Assembly (NCBI RefSeq): GCF_963511525.1
Contig: NZ_CAUPIY010000004.1
Coordinates: 140,221-204,220, forward strand
Origin: Mobiluncus sp963511525
Lineage (GTDB): Bacteria > Actinomycetota > Actinomycetes > Actinomycetales > Actinomycetaceae
Direction of reading: 5' to 3'
DNA length: 64,000 bases
The position numbers were made by a program, and so were the translations under genes. The first letter of the stretch is position 1; every line of letters starts with the position of its first letter. The notes beneath the pieces are model-generated. The model had not been told where the DNA came from, ran no database searches, and was given only the letters and a program-made list of their open reading frames with translations. Below, one piece after another: positions 54,611-63,945 of this stretch.

Positions 54611-57600
54611 TCAGTGTTTCTTTTCCTCGCGACGGCTTTGACGAACGAACATCAAACCACCGGCAACCATTACCAGCGCCACGCTAAGAAACACCGGGAT
54701 TGCGATTGCACCGGTACGCGCCAGAGCCTGCGGCAGACGCGGCTGGGTCACCACCGTCATCGGAGCAATCGTGCGCGGCGCTTCGTTCACACCCGCAACC
54801 GGGGGCTTACCGGGTTCGGCAACACCCGCCTTGGGCTTTTCCGTGACTCCGGCAACCACAGGGCTGTCGGGGTTGGGCAGTCGGTCACCCGGCTCGATGA
54901 AGCCGATGCTTCCGCCAGAACCGGTCGATTTCGGTGCCGGCTTGATGGTCGCGCTACCCTTGCCCTCCACAGTCGCCGGCTCGTCCTTGCCGTCGTCCTG
55001 CGGGTCATAGGTTACGGTCACGGTGTAATCCGCCTTTTCGGTCGGCTCGGTGGGAGTACCGGAGATGACGCACGCCTTCTTCATCGGGTCGTAGGCAATG
55101 GTCAAGCCCTTGGGCAAGCCCTGAGCCTTGCAGGACAGGATTTCTGCTCCGCCATCGTTGGTGACGGTAATGACCACCGGGTCAATCTCCTGGTTAACCT
55201 GACCCTTGATTTCCGGCAGGTCGGCAGGAATGCTCGGCTTCACAGAACAGCCATTCTGGTCAACTTTCTGACCGCCTGGAGTGTTGGGACACTTGTCGAG
55301 GTCATCGTTGACGCCGTCGCCATCGCTATCCTTCGGTTCAGGTTTAGCGATATTGATGGTGTTCTTTGCCGCCGGAGCCTGCTTGTATTCCTTCTTTCCG
55401 TCATCAACCGCGTTGTAGGTCACGGTGACGGCGTATTCCCCGCCCGCTTCCTCAGTCGGAGTGCCGGAGATGACACAGGCGGTCTTGTTGTTGACATCGT
55501 TCCACTTGATAGTCACACCCTTCGGCAGACCGGTTGCCTGGCACTGACCCAGAGCAGCCTTTCCGTCGTTAGCCACCGGTACGGTGATTTCCGCAATCGG
55601 TTCGCCAACCTTACCGGTAATAGCGGGAGTGTCTCCCAAGCGCGGAGCTACCGAGCAGCCGGTTTTCTTATCGACCTTAGCCCCTGCCGGAGTGTTGCGG
55701 CACTGGTCGACACTGTCGTCCACACCGTCCTTATCCTTATCGGAGTCAACAATGCTCACGTCGCCCTCACCCTTAACGGTGCCGGTAGTGTCGCTACCGT
55801 CATCGACCGGGTCATAGACGACCTCGACAGTCACCTTGTTGGAGGCTTCCTCCGTGGGGGTGCCCGAGATGACGCACGCCGTGCCCTCTGCGTTCAGCGC
55901 AATCTTCAAACCGTTGGGCAAGCCCGCAGCTTTGCACTCCAGAATCTTGTTTTGACCCTCATTACTGATGGGAACCACAACATCCTGGATAGGTTTGTCA
56001 ATTTCACCAGTCACGTTAGGAACCGTATCCACCTGAGGTTTCACGGTACAGCCATCAGCGTCGACCTTGGCTTTGGCGGGAGTGTTGGCACACTTGTCCT
56101 TGCTGTTGGGAACGCCATCCTTGTCGCTGTCTTTATCGCTAATGATGACCTTGGCTTCGCCAGAGGCGTACAAGTCGCCCTTCTTGCTATCGTCAACCGG
56201 GTTGTAAACCACGCCTACGGTGTACTTGCCGTCAACCTTTTCGGTGGGGGTGCCCGAGATCACGCACGCCGTGTGCTCAGCGTTCCACGCCACCCCTAGT
56301 CCTGCCGGCAGACCTTTGGCTTTGCAGTTGTTCAGGACAGCCTTACCCGGATTTTCCACTGTCACGGTGACATCGCTGATAGGTTTACCAACCTCACCAG
56401 TAATATCGACAACACCGGAGATAACCGGGGCTACGGAACAGCCCTTCTTGTCGACCGTGGCGCCAGCGGGAGTTCCCGCACACTTATCCACATCATTGTT
56501 GTAGCCATCTCCATCGTCATCCGAGGGAGCCGGTTTCGTGATGTTAATGGTGCCGTCCTGAGAATCGCTACCGGTCGAGCCGTTATCGACGGGGTCATAG
56601 GTCACCGTCACGGTGACTTTCCCGCTAATCGGATCGGTAGGTGTACCGGTGATTTCGCAAGACTTGCCATCGGCGGACACCGCGATGTTCAGCCCCTGCG
56701 CCAAACCGGTGGCAGAGCAGGCGAACTGGGTGTGGTTCGGGTTATCCACCGGAATCACCACGGGAGTAATAGCCTGATCCGTTTTGCCTTCAATGGCGGG
56801 GACGGTTCCCACAGTCGGAGCGATGGCGCAGCCCTTCGCGTCAACCTTGGTACCGGCTGGCGTATCCGGGCAAGCATCGTTGTCATCGTTTACGCCGTCA
56901 CCGTCACTGTCTTTAGGCGCCGGGGGTTCTGTCGGTGTGGAAGGTTCTGCCGGTGTAGAAGGCTCTGCCGGTACAGAAGGCTCTGCCGGTGTAATCGGAT
57001 CCGGAACAACCTCGCAGCCCGGCAGTTTATTCGGGTCGGTGCTGTCTGCCGGATAGACCAACGTACCTTTGGGGGTGCCGGGGCACTTGTCGATATCATC
57101 AGTTACCCCGTCGCCGTCCTCGTCACCGGGCTGGGGAGGCACAATGGCAATTTCTCCCTTGACCGGATCAGTGACCTTGCTGTCATTAGTGCCGTCATCG
57201 ACCGGGTTATAGGTCACGGTCACTTCGACCTTGCCCATAGCTTTCGCGGTGGGAGTGCCCGAGATGACGCAGGCGTTTTCTGACGCCACGTAATCAATCT
57301 TTAGCCCTGCCGCCAAGCCCGTGGCGTGGCAAACCAAATCGGTTGCCTGACCGGGGTTAGCCACCGGAACCTTGACCGGGACGATTTCTTCACCCACAGT
57401 TCCAACTACCTTCGGGAAAGAACCGACTTCGGGAGCGACGGTACAACCCGTATCGGGGTTGACCTTGGCTCCGTCAGGAGTTCCCGTGCACTTGTCAACA
57501 TTGTCGGGCACACCATCGCCGTCCGCATCGCCATATTTGACGATTTGTCGACCGGAGGTTGAGGCGCTGTCTTTCGGTTCGGACGCCTTGTTATCCGGTG

Positions 57601-60514
57601 AGTCATACTTCACGCTGACATTGACTTCCACCGGGTCGGTTCCCGCGGTCGGTTCGGTCGGAGTGCCGGAAATCACACACGCCTTGGCGGTTTCGTCCCA
57701 AGCAATCGTCAGACCAGCCACTAAACCGGTAGCCTCACACGAGACGATGGTGTTGTTGCCGTCGTTGGCCACAGGAACGGTAATCGGAGTAATTTCCGTG
57801 CCGACCGTCCCCTCAATCAGCCGAACCTTGGTGACCACCGGAGCCTTGGCACAACCCTTTTCGTCCACCGCAGTGTCCGTAGGTGTATTAGCGCAGGCAT
57901 CGTCCTTGTTCAACACACCATCGTTGTCATCGTCATCCAGACCTCGGTCGTGAATAAACACTGTCCCGTCAACCTCAAGTTCTTCTTCAGAAGTACCTGG
58001 GGTCGCGTCAGCAGGCTTGTCTGCGTTGTACTTAACATGGACGGTGGCATTGATGGGGGTGTCCAGTGCCACATCGGTGGTTCCGGAGATAACACAGGCG
58101 CTTTTATCCTGATCCCATTCCACCTTTAAGCCCTTCGGCAGTCCAGCAACCGTGCTTTCCTTAGGTTCAGCGAACACGCCCACACCTTGACCCGACGCCG
58201 GAGTAACCGGTTCTACCGCCGGGGCAGGTTCGGGTGCGCTCTGGGTCGCCTCTGTGCTTGATTCCGCACTGGGTTCGGCAGACTCGCTGGGAGCAGTGCT
58301 GTCTGCAGATTCTTCGCTGGCACTGGCGGGTTCGCTGGTCTTTGTGGTTTCAGTCGGAAGGGTGTCCCCACCGGTGTAGGTATCCGCTTCACAGCTGGTG
58401 ATGGTCAGATTGCCGGCATTATTCACGGGAATAATCACCGGTGTGATGGGTTCACCTTTAATACCGGTTACCGCGAATCCCTTGCCTTGCGGATCGTTGA
58501 TGGTAGGGGGAATAGCGCATCCATCAGCGTCTACTACTGCATCTTTCGGGGTGTTAGGGCACTTGTCATCGTGGTTGTTGACACCGTCGTGATCGTCATC
58601 ACCGGGTTTGGTGATGTTAATCTTGCCCTCGGCAGTGACGGTGGTGTCTTTACCGGCCTTATCAAGCCAAGTGGCGGTGACGGTATAGGTGCTGTCGACG
58701 TCTTTCAGTTCCTCAGGCACGCCCGAGATGACACAGCCACCCTTTTCTGCGTTATAGAAAATTTGCAGTCCCTTGGCTAAGCCCGTAGCGGTGCAAGCGA
58801 CTTCGAAACCATCTGGGTTATTGAGAGGAACGACCTTTTCCTCAATGAGCTCATTAATGACACCCGTAATTTCCGGCGCCTCTGCGGTGAAGCTTGGCGC
58901 GACCTTTTCGGGCTCTACGAATTCAAAAGAGTCCATCGCCATCAACGTGTCGCCCAAGTACAGCGACGCGGTGTAGGCGGTGCCGTCAACCGCACCAGCA
59001 GGAACTTCCATGGCACAGCTGCCAGAACCGGGTTCCACCGGGTCACAAGATTTAACTACTGTACCGGCGGGATCAGTCCACACGACTTTGGAGCCGCCAG
59101 GGTGGACAGACTTACCGGTAGCGAAAGCAGTGACTGTTTCGCCGACCTTGTTCGCCACGTACTTGTCCAGATTGATACCCACGTTGTAGTACGGTGTGAC
59201 CGCGAAGTGGGTGTTGTACCAGTGAGTGATGTTGAAGGCCGGCGGAGCTGAGGGGATCGCGGCGGCAAACTCGTTCGGGGCGTTCCACGCGTTGTCGGTA
59301 AACGCAGAGTACGCCGGCATGACAGAGCCCTTAGTATCGGTCACATAGCCATAGACAAAGTTGCGCTGCGCGTCACTAAGTGGGTACGTCTTGCCGTCTA
59401 CCACTACTTTCTTAGGCCGGAAAGTATCCTTGGAGAACTGGGCGACATAGTACCCGTCTTTGTCTACCGTGGCGGTGGTAGTTTCCTGGATACAGCTCGG
59501 ATTTGCGGTAACCAATTCTTTCGCGGCTTTTACCCGCGCGAGGTTGTCCGAGCCGGCTTTCGTATTACTCTGTTGAGCTTTGATGGCGCATTCCGGGGTC
59601 AGCACGGAGAAAACGACCTTGTAGCCAACAGCGAGGGTGTCATTCCCGTCATAGGACGGTCCGGAACCTACCGGAGAACCTTGCATTTCCAGCCAGACCC
59701 GGCCTTGAATGTAATCCGTGGACTTACCCCGATCCTTATAAGTCGTGTGGCTGACCGTTTGCCGCTCCGGAGGAGCAATCATATATTCGGCAGGCATCTG
59801 GTAGCCGAACAGGGTCACGTTGCTGAAGTACTGCAAATCCAGATATTGCGCACCCGCCCCCGTAACGCGCGTTTTCTTGTCATAGTCACCCATCACCCGC
59901 GGGTTACCACTAGGACCGGCGCTGGCATCACGAACCATGACGACCTGTTCACCGGTAATCGGATCGTTGAAAGGTTCAAACCACACCTTAATCTTGGGTC
60001 GCTTCACCGCACCCGGAAGCATTACGTGATCTTTGCCCGCAGAGTCCGTCCACTTGGGCACGCTGAAGGCATAAGCGCCGTCGGCGGCGCTGGTGTAATT
60101 GTTGTGCGTGGTAGCGTAGTAAATGGGTGAGACTTGACCATCCGTGTCCTGCCACCGCATATAAATCTTGGTTCCAGCAGGAACGGCAGTGTTTCCACCA
60201 TTGTTCACCGCGTTGGTGGACTTATCCATAATCACCGCATAGCCAGAGACTCGCGCCCCGCCCACACTATCCGTGGTGCTAGAAGTAGCCTCGATGCCAC
60301 CCCAACTCTTTAGGGGCCAGGGACCATTGCCTTCGATAGCATCGGCATTGATAGCGGTAGCAACGGTAGTACCTGGTTTGGCGTAATCGGCTTGAGCAGC
60401 CATGTTGAGTGCTACTACTGCACCCAGACCGAGAGCGACCGCACTAAATACGGATATGCCCTTCTTTGTGTGTGTTACCCCGCGGGTAACACTTCTCGTA
60501 GCTGAACGACCCAT
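54611..60514 (-). CDS. Giant cell-wall-anchored surface protein with nine TSP3/Ig-like modules (LAxTG)
   Basis: 1967 aa from the ATG at 60514, with GGAGG 8 bp upstream; five more upstream codons have no such support. A signal sequence (VFSAVALGLGAVVALNMAAQA) is followed by a ~560-residue N-terminal region. At least nine TSP3 repeats (for example DSDGDGVNDDNDACPDTPAG) alternate with Ig-like modules carrying two Cys, one in CxATGLAxGL and one in CVISGTPT. A Ser/Glu/Pro-rich stretch interrupts one module (about 58140-58380). The C-terminus has LPQALARTGAIAIPVFLSV, a hydrophobic helix and RQSRREEKKH: the sorting signal LARTG. Likely an adhesin or stalk, covalently attached to the wall. Confidence 0.9.
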   Translation of the reverse strand: MGRSATRSVTRGVTHTKKGISVFSAVALGLGAVVALNMAAQADYAKPGTTVATAINADAIEGNGPWPLKSWGGIEATSSTTDSVGGARVSGYAVIMDKSTNAVNNGGNTAVPAGTKIYMRWQDTDGQVSPIYYATTHNNYTSAADGAYAFSVPKWTDSAGKDHVMLPGAVKRPKIKVWFEPFNDPITGEQVVMVRDASAGPSGNPRVMGDYDKKTRVTGAGAQYLDLQYFSNVTLFGYQMPAEYMIAPPERQTVSHTTYKDRGKSTDYIQGRVWLEMQGSPVGSGPSYDGNDTLAVGYKVVFSVLTPECAIKAQQSNTKAGSDNLARVKAAKELVTANPSCIQETTTATVDKDGYYVAQFSKDTFRPKKVVVDGKTYPLSDAQRNFVYGYVTDTKGSVMPAYSAFTDNAWNAPNEFAAAIPSAPPAFNITHWYNTHFAVTPYYNVGINLDKYVANKVGETVTAFATGKSVHPGGSKVVWTDPAGTVVKSCDPVEPGSGSCAMEVPAGAVDGTAYTASLYLGDTLMAMDSFEFVEPEKVAPSFTAEAPEITGVINELIEEKVVPLNNPDGFEVACTATGLAKGLQIFYNAEKGGCVISGVPEELKDVDSTYTVTATWLDKAGKDTTVTAEGKINITKPGDDDHDGVNNHDDKCPNTPKDAVVDADGCAIPPTINDPQGKGFAVTGIKGEPITPVIIPVNNAGNLTITSCEADTYTGGDTLPTETTKTSEPASASEESADSTAPSESAEPSAESSTEATQSAPEPAPAVEPVTPASGQGVGVFAEPKESTVAGLPKGLKVEWDQDKSACVISGTTDVALDTPINATVHVKYNADKPADATPGTSEEELEVDGTVFIHDRGLDDDDNDGVLNKDDACANTPTDTAVDEKGCAKAPVVTKVRLIEGTVGTEITPITVPVANDGNNTIVSCEATGLVAGLTIAWDETAKACVISGTPTEPTAGTDPVEVNVSVKYDSPDNKASEPKDSASTSGRQIVKYGDADGDGVPDNVDKCTGTPDGAKVNPDTGCTVAPEVGSFPKVVGTVGEEIVPVKVPVANPGQATDLVCHATGLAAGLKIDYVASENACVISGTPTAKAMGKVEVTVTYNPVDDGTNDSKVTDPVKGEIAIVPPQPGDEDGDGVTDDIDKCPGTPKGTLVYPADSTDPNKLPGCEVVPDPITPAEPSVPAEPSTPAEPSTPTEPPAPKDSDGDGVNDDNDACPDTPAGTKVDAKGCAIAPTVGTVPAIEGKTDQAITPVVIPVDNPNHTQFACSATGLAQGLNIAVSADGKSCEITGTPTDPISGKVTVTVTYDPVDNGSTGSDSQDGTINITKPAPSDDDGDGYNNDVDKCAGTPAGATVDKKGCSVAPVISGVVDITGEVGKPISDVTVTVENPGKAVLNNCKAKGLPAGLGVAWNAEHTACVISGTPTEKVDGKYTVGVVYNPVDDSKKGDLYASGEAKVIISDKDSDKDGVPNSKDKCANTPAKAKVDADGCTVKPQVDTVPNVTGEIDKPIQDVVVPISNEGQNKILECKAAGLPNGLKIALNAEGTACVISGTPTEEASNKVTVEVVYDPVDDGSDTTGTVKGEGDVSIVDSDKDKDGVDDSVDQCRNTPAGAKVDKKTGCSVAPRLGDTPAITGKVGEPIAEITVPVANDGKAALGQCQATGLPKGVTIKWNDVNNKTACVISGTPTEEAGGEYAVTVTYNAVDDGKKEYKQAPAAKNTINIAKPEPKDSDGDGVNDDLDKCPNTPGGQKVDQNGCSVKPSIPADLPEIKGQVNQEIDPVVITVTNDGGAEILSCKAQGLPKGLTIAYDPMKKACVISGTPTEPTEKADYTVTVTYDPQDDGKDEPATVEGKGSATIKPAPKSTGSGGSIGFIEPGDRLPNPDSPVVAGVTEKPKAGVAEPGKPPVAGVNEAPRTIAPMTVVTQPRLPQALARTGAIAIPVFLSVALVMVAGGLMFVRQSRREEKKH

Positions 60515-61021
60515 TTTTATAACCTCCATGTTAAAATAGGCGACAAATCGAAAATCACTTTGCTTATATGGTATTTGTTATTTTTAAGAAACCGAATGCA
60601 TTTTTTAAGAAAATTTAAATCATTGGTAGTAATCGTTGAAATAGCGCGGAAAAGTCGGCATTTAGACAATGTGCAATTGTCCTAACATACTCTCTATGGA
60701 GAAAACATTTCAGGTGACAAATAATATCTAATCTGAGTTAATCCAGATAATAGATTTAGAAAAGCTGAAATTATTTATGAATAAATGCTGAACGTCTCAC
60801 AGGATTCATGCTAACGCCGATTGTCTATGAGTAAAGGCTGAGTAAAAAGCTGAGTACTCGCCCTATTTCGACGTGTCCGGCTACATGAGGAGAGCCGCTC
60901 TGGCAACCTCACCACCCACACTTATGCCAAAACAAAACCCCAGTAAAGCCGGGAATTGCGGCAACCACATTCACCGCTATGCAAAGGGAGGGTCTAGCCC
61001 GGGGTTTGCCGGGGGAAAACT
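60515..61021. other. AT-rich upstream region of the giant surface-protein gene
   Basis: 60540-60850 is markedly AT-rich compared with the surroundings, as often seen for strongly regulated or acquired surface genes. It contains short repeats such as GAGTAAAGGCTGAGTA and AAAAAGCTGAGTACT around 60830-60860. No gene recognised. Confidence 0.5.
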
Positions 61022-61051
61022 AACGGGGGCCTCCGCATGGAGGCCCCCGTT
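61022..61051 (-). terminator. Terminator of the DUF4428-like gene
   Basis: AACGGGGGCCTCC and its perfect complement form a 13-bp stem with a GCAT loop. On the minus strand the next bases are GTTTTCCCC. It lies about 70 bp after the stop at 61123. Confidence 0.8.
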
Positions 61052-61122
61052 TGCACGAACCTCACTCCATAGGTTCGCTGCGCATCTGGAATTTCAATGG
61101 GCTGACGCCCAGTTTTGGGATT

Positions 61123-62284
61123 TCAATAGACTTTGGTGCCGCAACTGCCGCAGAATTGCCCGTCTACCGGGGCATTACAGGCGGGGCAGTTTGTCGGATG
61201 CGCGCCCTGAGCTGGCGCTCCACCCATTTGGGCGCCCATGCCCTGCGGGGGAACTGTCCCCATCGAGGGCTGGAGCATCGGCATAGCACCGGGCATCCCG
61301 GGCTGCATACCCGGTTGCGCCATACCTTGCTGGGGCATACCTTGCTGAGGCATACCTTGCTGAGGCATACCCATGCCGCCGGCCATCATGCCCCCAGCCA
61401 TAGGAGCCATGCCCGGCTGACCCATCATGCTAGGCTGCTGACCCATAGGCTGACCCATCATGCCAGGCTGGCCCATGCCCGGCTGCATACCAGGCTGCAT
61501 CGTCCCCATGGGCTGGCCCATCATACCCGGCTGACCCATCGGAGCACCCCATGCCGCCAGCACCGGCGCGGAGCTGGGCGAGGGCCTGAATGGTCTGTTG
61601 AGCTTCTTGCAACTTTTGCATATCGTTACCCACCCCAAAGAACGAACCGCGCAACCGCACTTCTGGCCAGAACCGGTTGGTGGTGCCCACCACCATGGTG
61701 ACGTCCGTCACTTCGGAAGGCATTCCCGCATCGTTGATCTGATTGCCGACGGAACGGAAATACTGAGCCATTCCCGAACCATTGACGAACATATTGGCTG
61801 ATTGGGAGTTCAGTTCACCGCCCATCGCCCCCATCATTCCCATGCCGCTGCGGCGCGAACCCGAGGAATCGCGATCATACTGGTCGGGGATACCGTCGTC
61901 GTCCTCATCGTCCGCGATGGAATCGTAATGAATTTCCGCATAGAAATTCCCCAATTCGTTAAAGGCAAACACTTGGGCGTTGCCCTGCTTGTAGTCGCGT
62001 CCGATTTTAAACCGGAACCAGCCGTGGGTATCGTCAAGTTCCAGGCAACCTCCGGTCCCAATCGAGCGGGTGACTTGGAACTGGGCGGAGCGTTCTTTGT
62101 TAGCCTCGCGCAGCGCCAGGTGTTCGTTCACGTCCGCGACGGTGCGTTGCCTCCACCCCGAGGACAGGTCGGAGAGTTTTTTCTTGCAATCCCCGCACAG
62201 AAAGCCGTCTTGCAGCTTTTGTTTGGTGAGCATTCCGGCCTTTTGAGAACACAGCGCGCATTCTTTTGCATCAAATAAACCCAT
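61123..62284 (-). pseudogene. DUF4428-like zinc-ribbon protein, interrupted by a frameshift
   Basis: Start ATG at 62284 with GGAGG upstream. The first frame gives CALCSQKAGM and CGDCKKKLSD, an N-terminal zinc finger typical of DUF4428 proteins, then a folded middle with FRFKIGRDYKQGNAQVFAF and an acidic segment DDEDDDGIPDQYD. It reaches LAQLRAGAGGMG near 61550, then goes out of frame. The other frame continues with GAPMGQPGMMGQPMG repeats and a C-terminal zinc ribbon (CPACNAPVDGQFCGSCG). The break lies at a run of four C on the plus strand (61547-61550). Joined, the product would be about 385 aa. The shift could be real, a read error, or regulated slippage. Confidence 0.75.
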
Positions 62285-62357
62285 GATTTCCTCCTTGGTA
62301 TTGACTCCCACTGCGGGGTTTTCCACCCCTATGTTTTCAGCGCCGCCGCCCAAAACG

Positions 62358-62378
62358 AACACCCAAATGGGTGAAAAC
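62358..62378. promoter_or_regulatory. Operator-like repeat, left arm
   Basis: AACACCCAAATGGGTGAAAAC. It is itself a near-palindrome (CACCC-AAAT-GGGTG) and is inverted at 62448-62468 with 20 of 21 bases matching. It sits about 75 bp upstream of the DUF4428-like start. Two equal sites facing both divergent genes suggest a common regulator. Confidence 0.55.
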
Positions 62379-62447
62379 CCGGACGCACCACCCTTGTGAC
62401 CGCTCACGCTTTCCCGAAAAATGCCCGGCTAACACGAAACCAGCTGA

Positions 62448-62468
62448 GTTTTCACCCTTTTGGGTGTT
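62448..62468. promoter_or_regulatory. Operator-like repeat, right arm
   Basis: GTTTTCACCC followed by TTTTGGGTGTT: the inverted partner of 62358-62378, with one mismatch. It lies about 100 bp upstream of the SPFH gene. Confidence 0.55.
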
Positions 62469-62569
62469 AAATCATCTAGATTTTTAGTGAAAGCTGGAGA
62501 CGAATCAGCCGGGTTGTCAGCGAGGCGACCCGAGCGGACTGTTGAAAACACCGACATTAGGAGGAAAAC

Positions 62570-63808
62570 ATGGGCTTGATTCAGGCCGCAGCAGGCGCTA
62601 TCGGCGGAACACTTGCGGACCAGTGGGTGGATGCCATCGCCGCACAAGACATGGGGGAAGGTATCGTCTTTACCAAGGGCGTCCAGATGCGCCAAGGCGG
62701 GCGCGGGTCTAACAAGCGCGGCTCCGAGGACATCATTACTGACGGATCTAAGCTGCTGGTTTATGATCGTCAAGCCTTGCTGGTTACTGATTCGGGCAAG
62801 ATTGTGGACTTTTCCACCGAGCCGGGCGCGTACACGTTTAACTCCGGTTCGGCGCCGTCGCTGTTTACCGGAAGCTTGGGCGATGCGCTGAAAGAGACTT
62901 GGAATCGTTTCAAGTTCGGTGGCACTCCTTCCGGGGCGCAACAGGCTTTTTACGTCAATCTGCAAGAGATTAAGGGCATCAAGTTCGGTACTCCTAACCC
63001 GGTGCAATACTTTGACAATTTCTATAACGCCGAGCTGTTCCTGCGGGCTCACGGCACCTATTCCATTCGCATTGTCGACCCGCTGAAGTTCTATGCTGAG
63101 GCGATTCCGCGTGATGCCACGCACGTGCACATCGATGAGATTAAGGAACAGTACCAAAACGAGTTCCTGGAAGCGTTGCAGGTTTCCATCAACCAGATGA
63201 GCGTGGACGGAATCCGCATTTCCCAGGTCACCTCTAAGATGAGCGAGCTGTCGAAGTATATGCGCGACGCTTTGGATGCCGAGTGGCTGCAACAGCGCGG
63301 TATCGAGGTTCAGGCCGTTGGTATTGCTTCGATTTCTTACGACGAACAGTCGCGCAAGATGATTGATATGCGCAATCAGGGCGCGATGCTTCAAGATCCC
63401 ACGATTCGCGAGGGATTTGTGCAAGGCTCCGTGGCGCGCGGTATCGAGAACGCCGGGTCGAATCCGGCGGGCGCGGGTATGGCCATGATGGGTGTCGGCA
63501 TGGGGATGCAGGCCGGCGGCGGTTTCATGGGGGCGGCTTCGGCTTCGAACCAGGCGCAGATGCAGCAGCAGGCGGCGCAGCAGCAGGCGGCGCAGCAGGC
63601 CGGGGCGGCGGGTGGTGCCGGCGCGGCCGGCGCGACGTGGGCTTGCGATTGCGGGGCGCAAAACACCGGCAAGTTCTGTTCTAACTGCGGTAAACCGCAG
63701 CCGGTGGCCCCGGCTGGGGGCGCCGGAGGCTTTTGCTCGAACTGCGGGGCAAAACTCCCCGACCCGAAACCAAAGTTTTGTGCAAATTGCGGAAACGCAT
63801 TGGGTTGA
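62570..63808 (+). CDS. SPFH-domain protein with two C-terminal zinc ribbons
   Basis: 412 aa. AGGAGG precedes the ATG. Residues ~20-270 are an SPFH/band-7-like fold of the YdjI / virion-core type: MGEGIVFTKGVQMRQG, GAYTFNSGSAPSLF, RAHGTYSIRIVDPLKFY and EFLEALQVSINQM. An Ala/Gln/Gly-rich linker with AQQQAAQQ leads to two zinc ribbons, CDCGAQNTGKFCSNCG and CSNCGAKLPDPKPKFCANCG. In Bacillus, relatives of YdjI work with PspA at the membrane; that link is known for the family, not shown here. It diverges from the DUF4428-like gene, whose C-terminal ribbon is of the same kind. Confidence 0.85.
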   Translation: MGLIQAAAGAIGGTLADQWVDAIAAQDMGEGIVFTKGVQMRQGGRGSNKRGSEDIITDGSKLLVYDRQALLVTDSGKIVDFSTEPGAYTFNSGSAPSLFTGSLGDALKETWNRFKFGGTPSGAQQAFYVNLQEIKGIKFGTPNPVQYFDNFYNAELFLRAHGTYSIRIVDPLKFYAEAIPRDATHVHIDEIKEQYQNEFLEALQVSINQMSVDGIRISQVTSKMSELSKYMRDALDAEWLQQRGIEVQAVGIASISYDEQSRKMIDMRNQGAMLQDPTIREGFVQGSVARGIENAGSNPAGAGMAMMGVGMGMQAGGGFMGAASASNQAQMQQQAAQQQAAQQAGAAGGAGAAGATWACDCGAQNTGKFCSNCGKPQPVAPAGGAGGFCSNCGAKLPDPKPKFCANCGNALG

Positions 63809-63828
63809 GGGTGAAACCCTCAACCCAA
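63800..63828 (+). terminator. Hairpin overlapping the SPFH stop codon
   Basis: TTGGGTTGAGGGT pairs with ACCCTCAACCCAA around GAA. The SPFH TGA lies in the left arm. No T run follows, so termination is uncertain. Confidence 0.5.
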
Positions 63829-63830
63829 AT

Positions 63831-63885
63831 GAGCGTTTCCGTAACAGCGTGAGACCGGCATAAAAGCAATGTCCAGTGGACATTG
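63831..63885 (+). repeat. 55-bp direct repeat, copy 1
   Basis: Begins GAGCGTTTCCGTAACAGCG and ends CAATGTCCAGTGGACATTG. An exact copy begins 115 bp later at 63946. Its last 19 bases are a palindrome, CAATGTCCA-G-TGGACATTG. The upstream sequence AAACGCATTGGGT is also repeated (about 63793 and 63911). Confidence 0.85.
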
Positions 63886-63945
63886 CGCCGGTCGAACTCC
63901 AAACAGAAAAAACGCATTGGGTCGTCTTCTGCCGTTAGCTCAAGA

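Noticed and set aside
62429..63883. Long minus-strand open frame (484 codons) opposite the SPFH gene
   Set aside because: It is antisense to a clear SPFH coding region, has no ribosome site, and its composition (Arg/Leu/His-rich) is that of a shadow frame.
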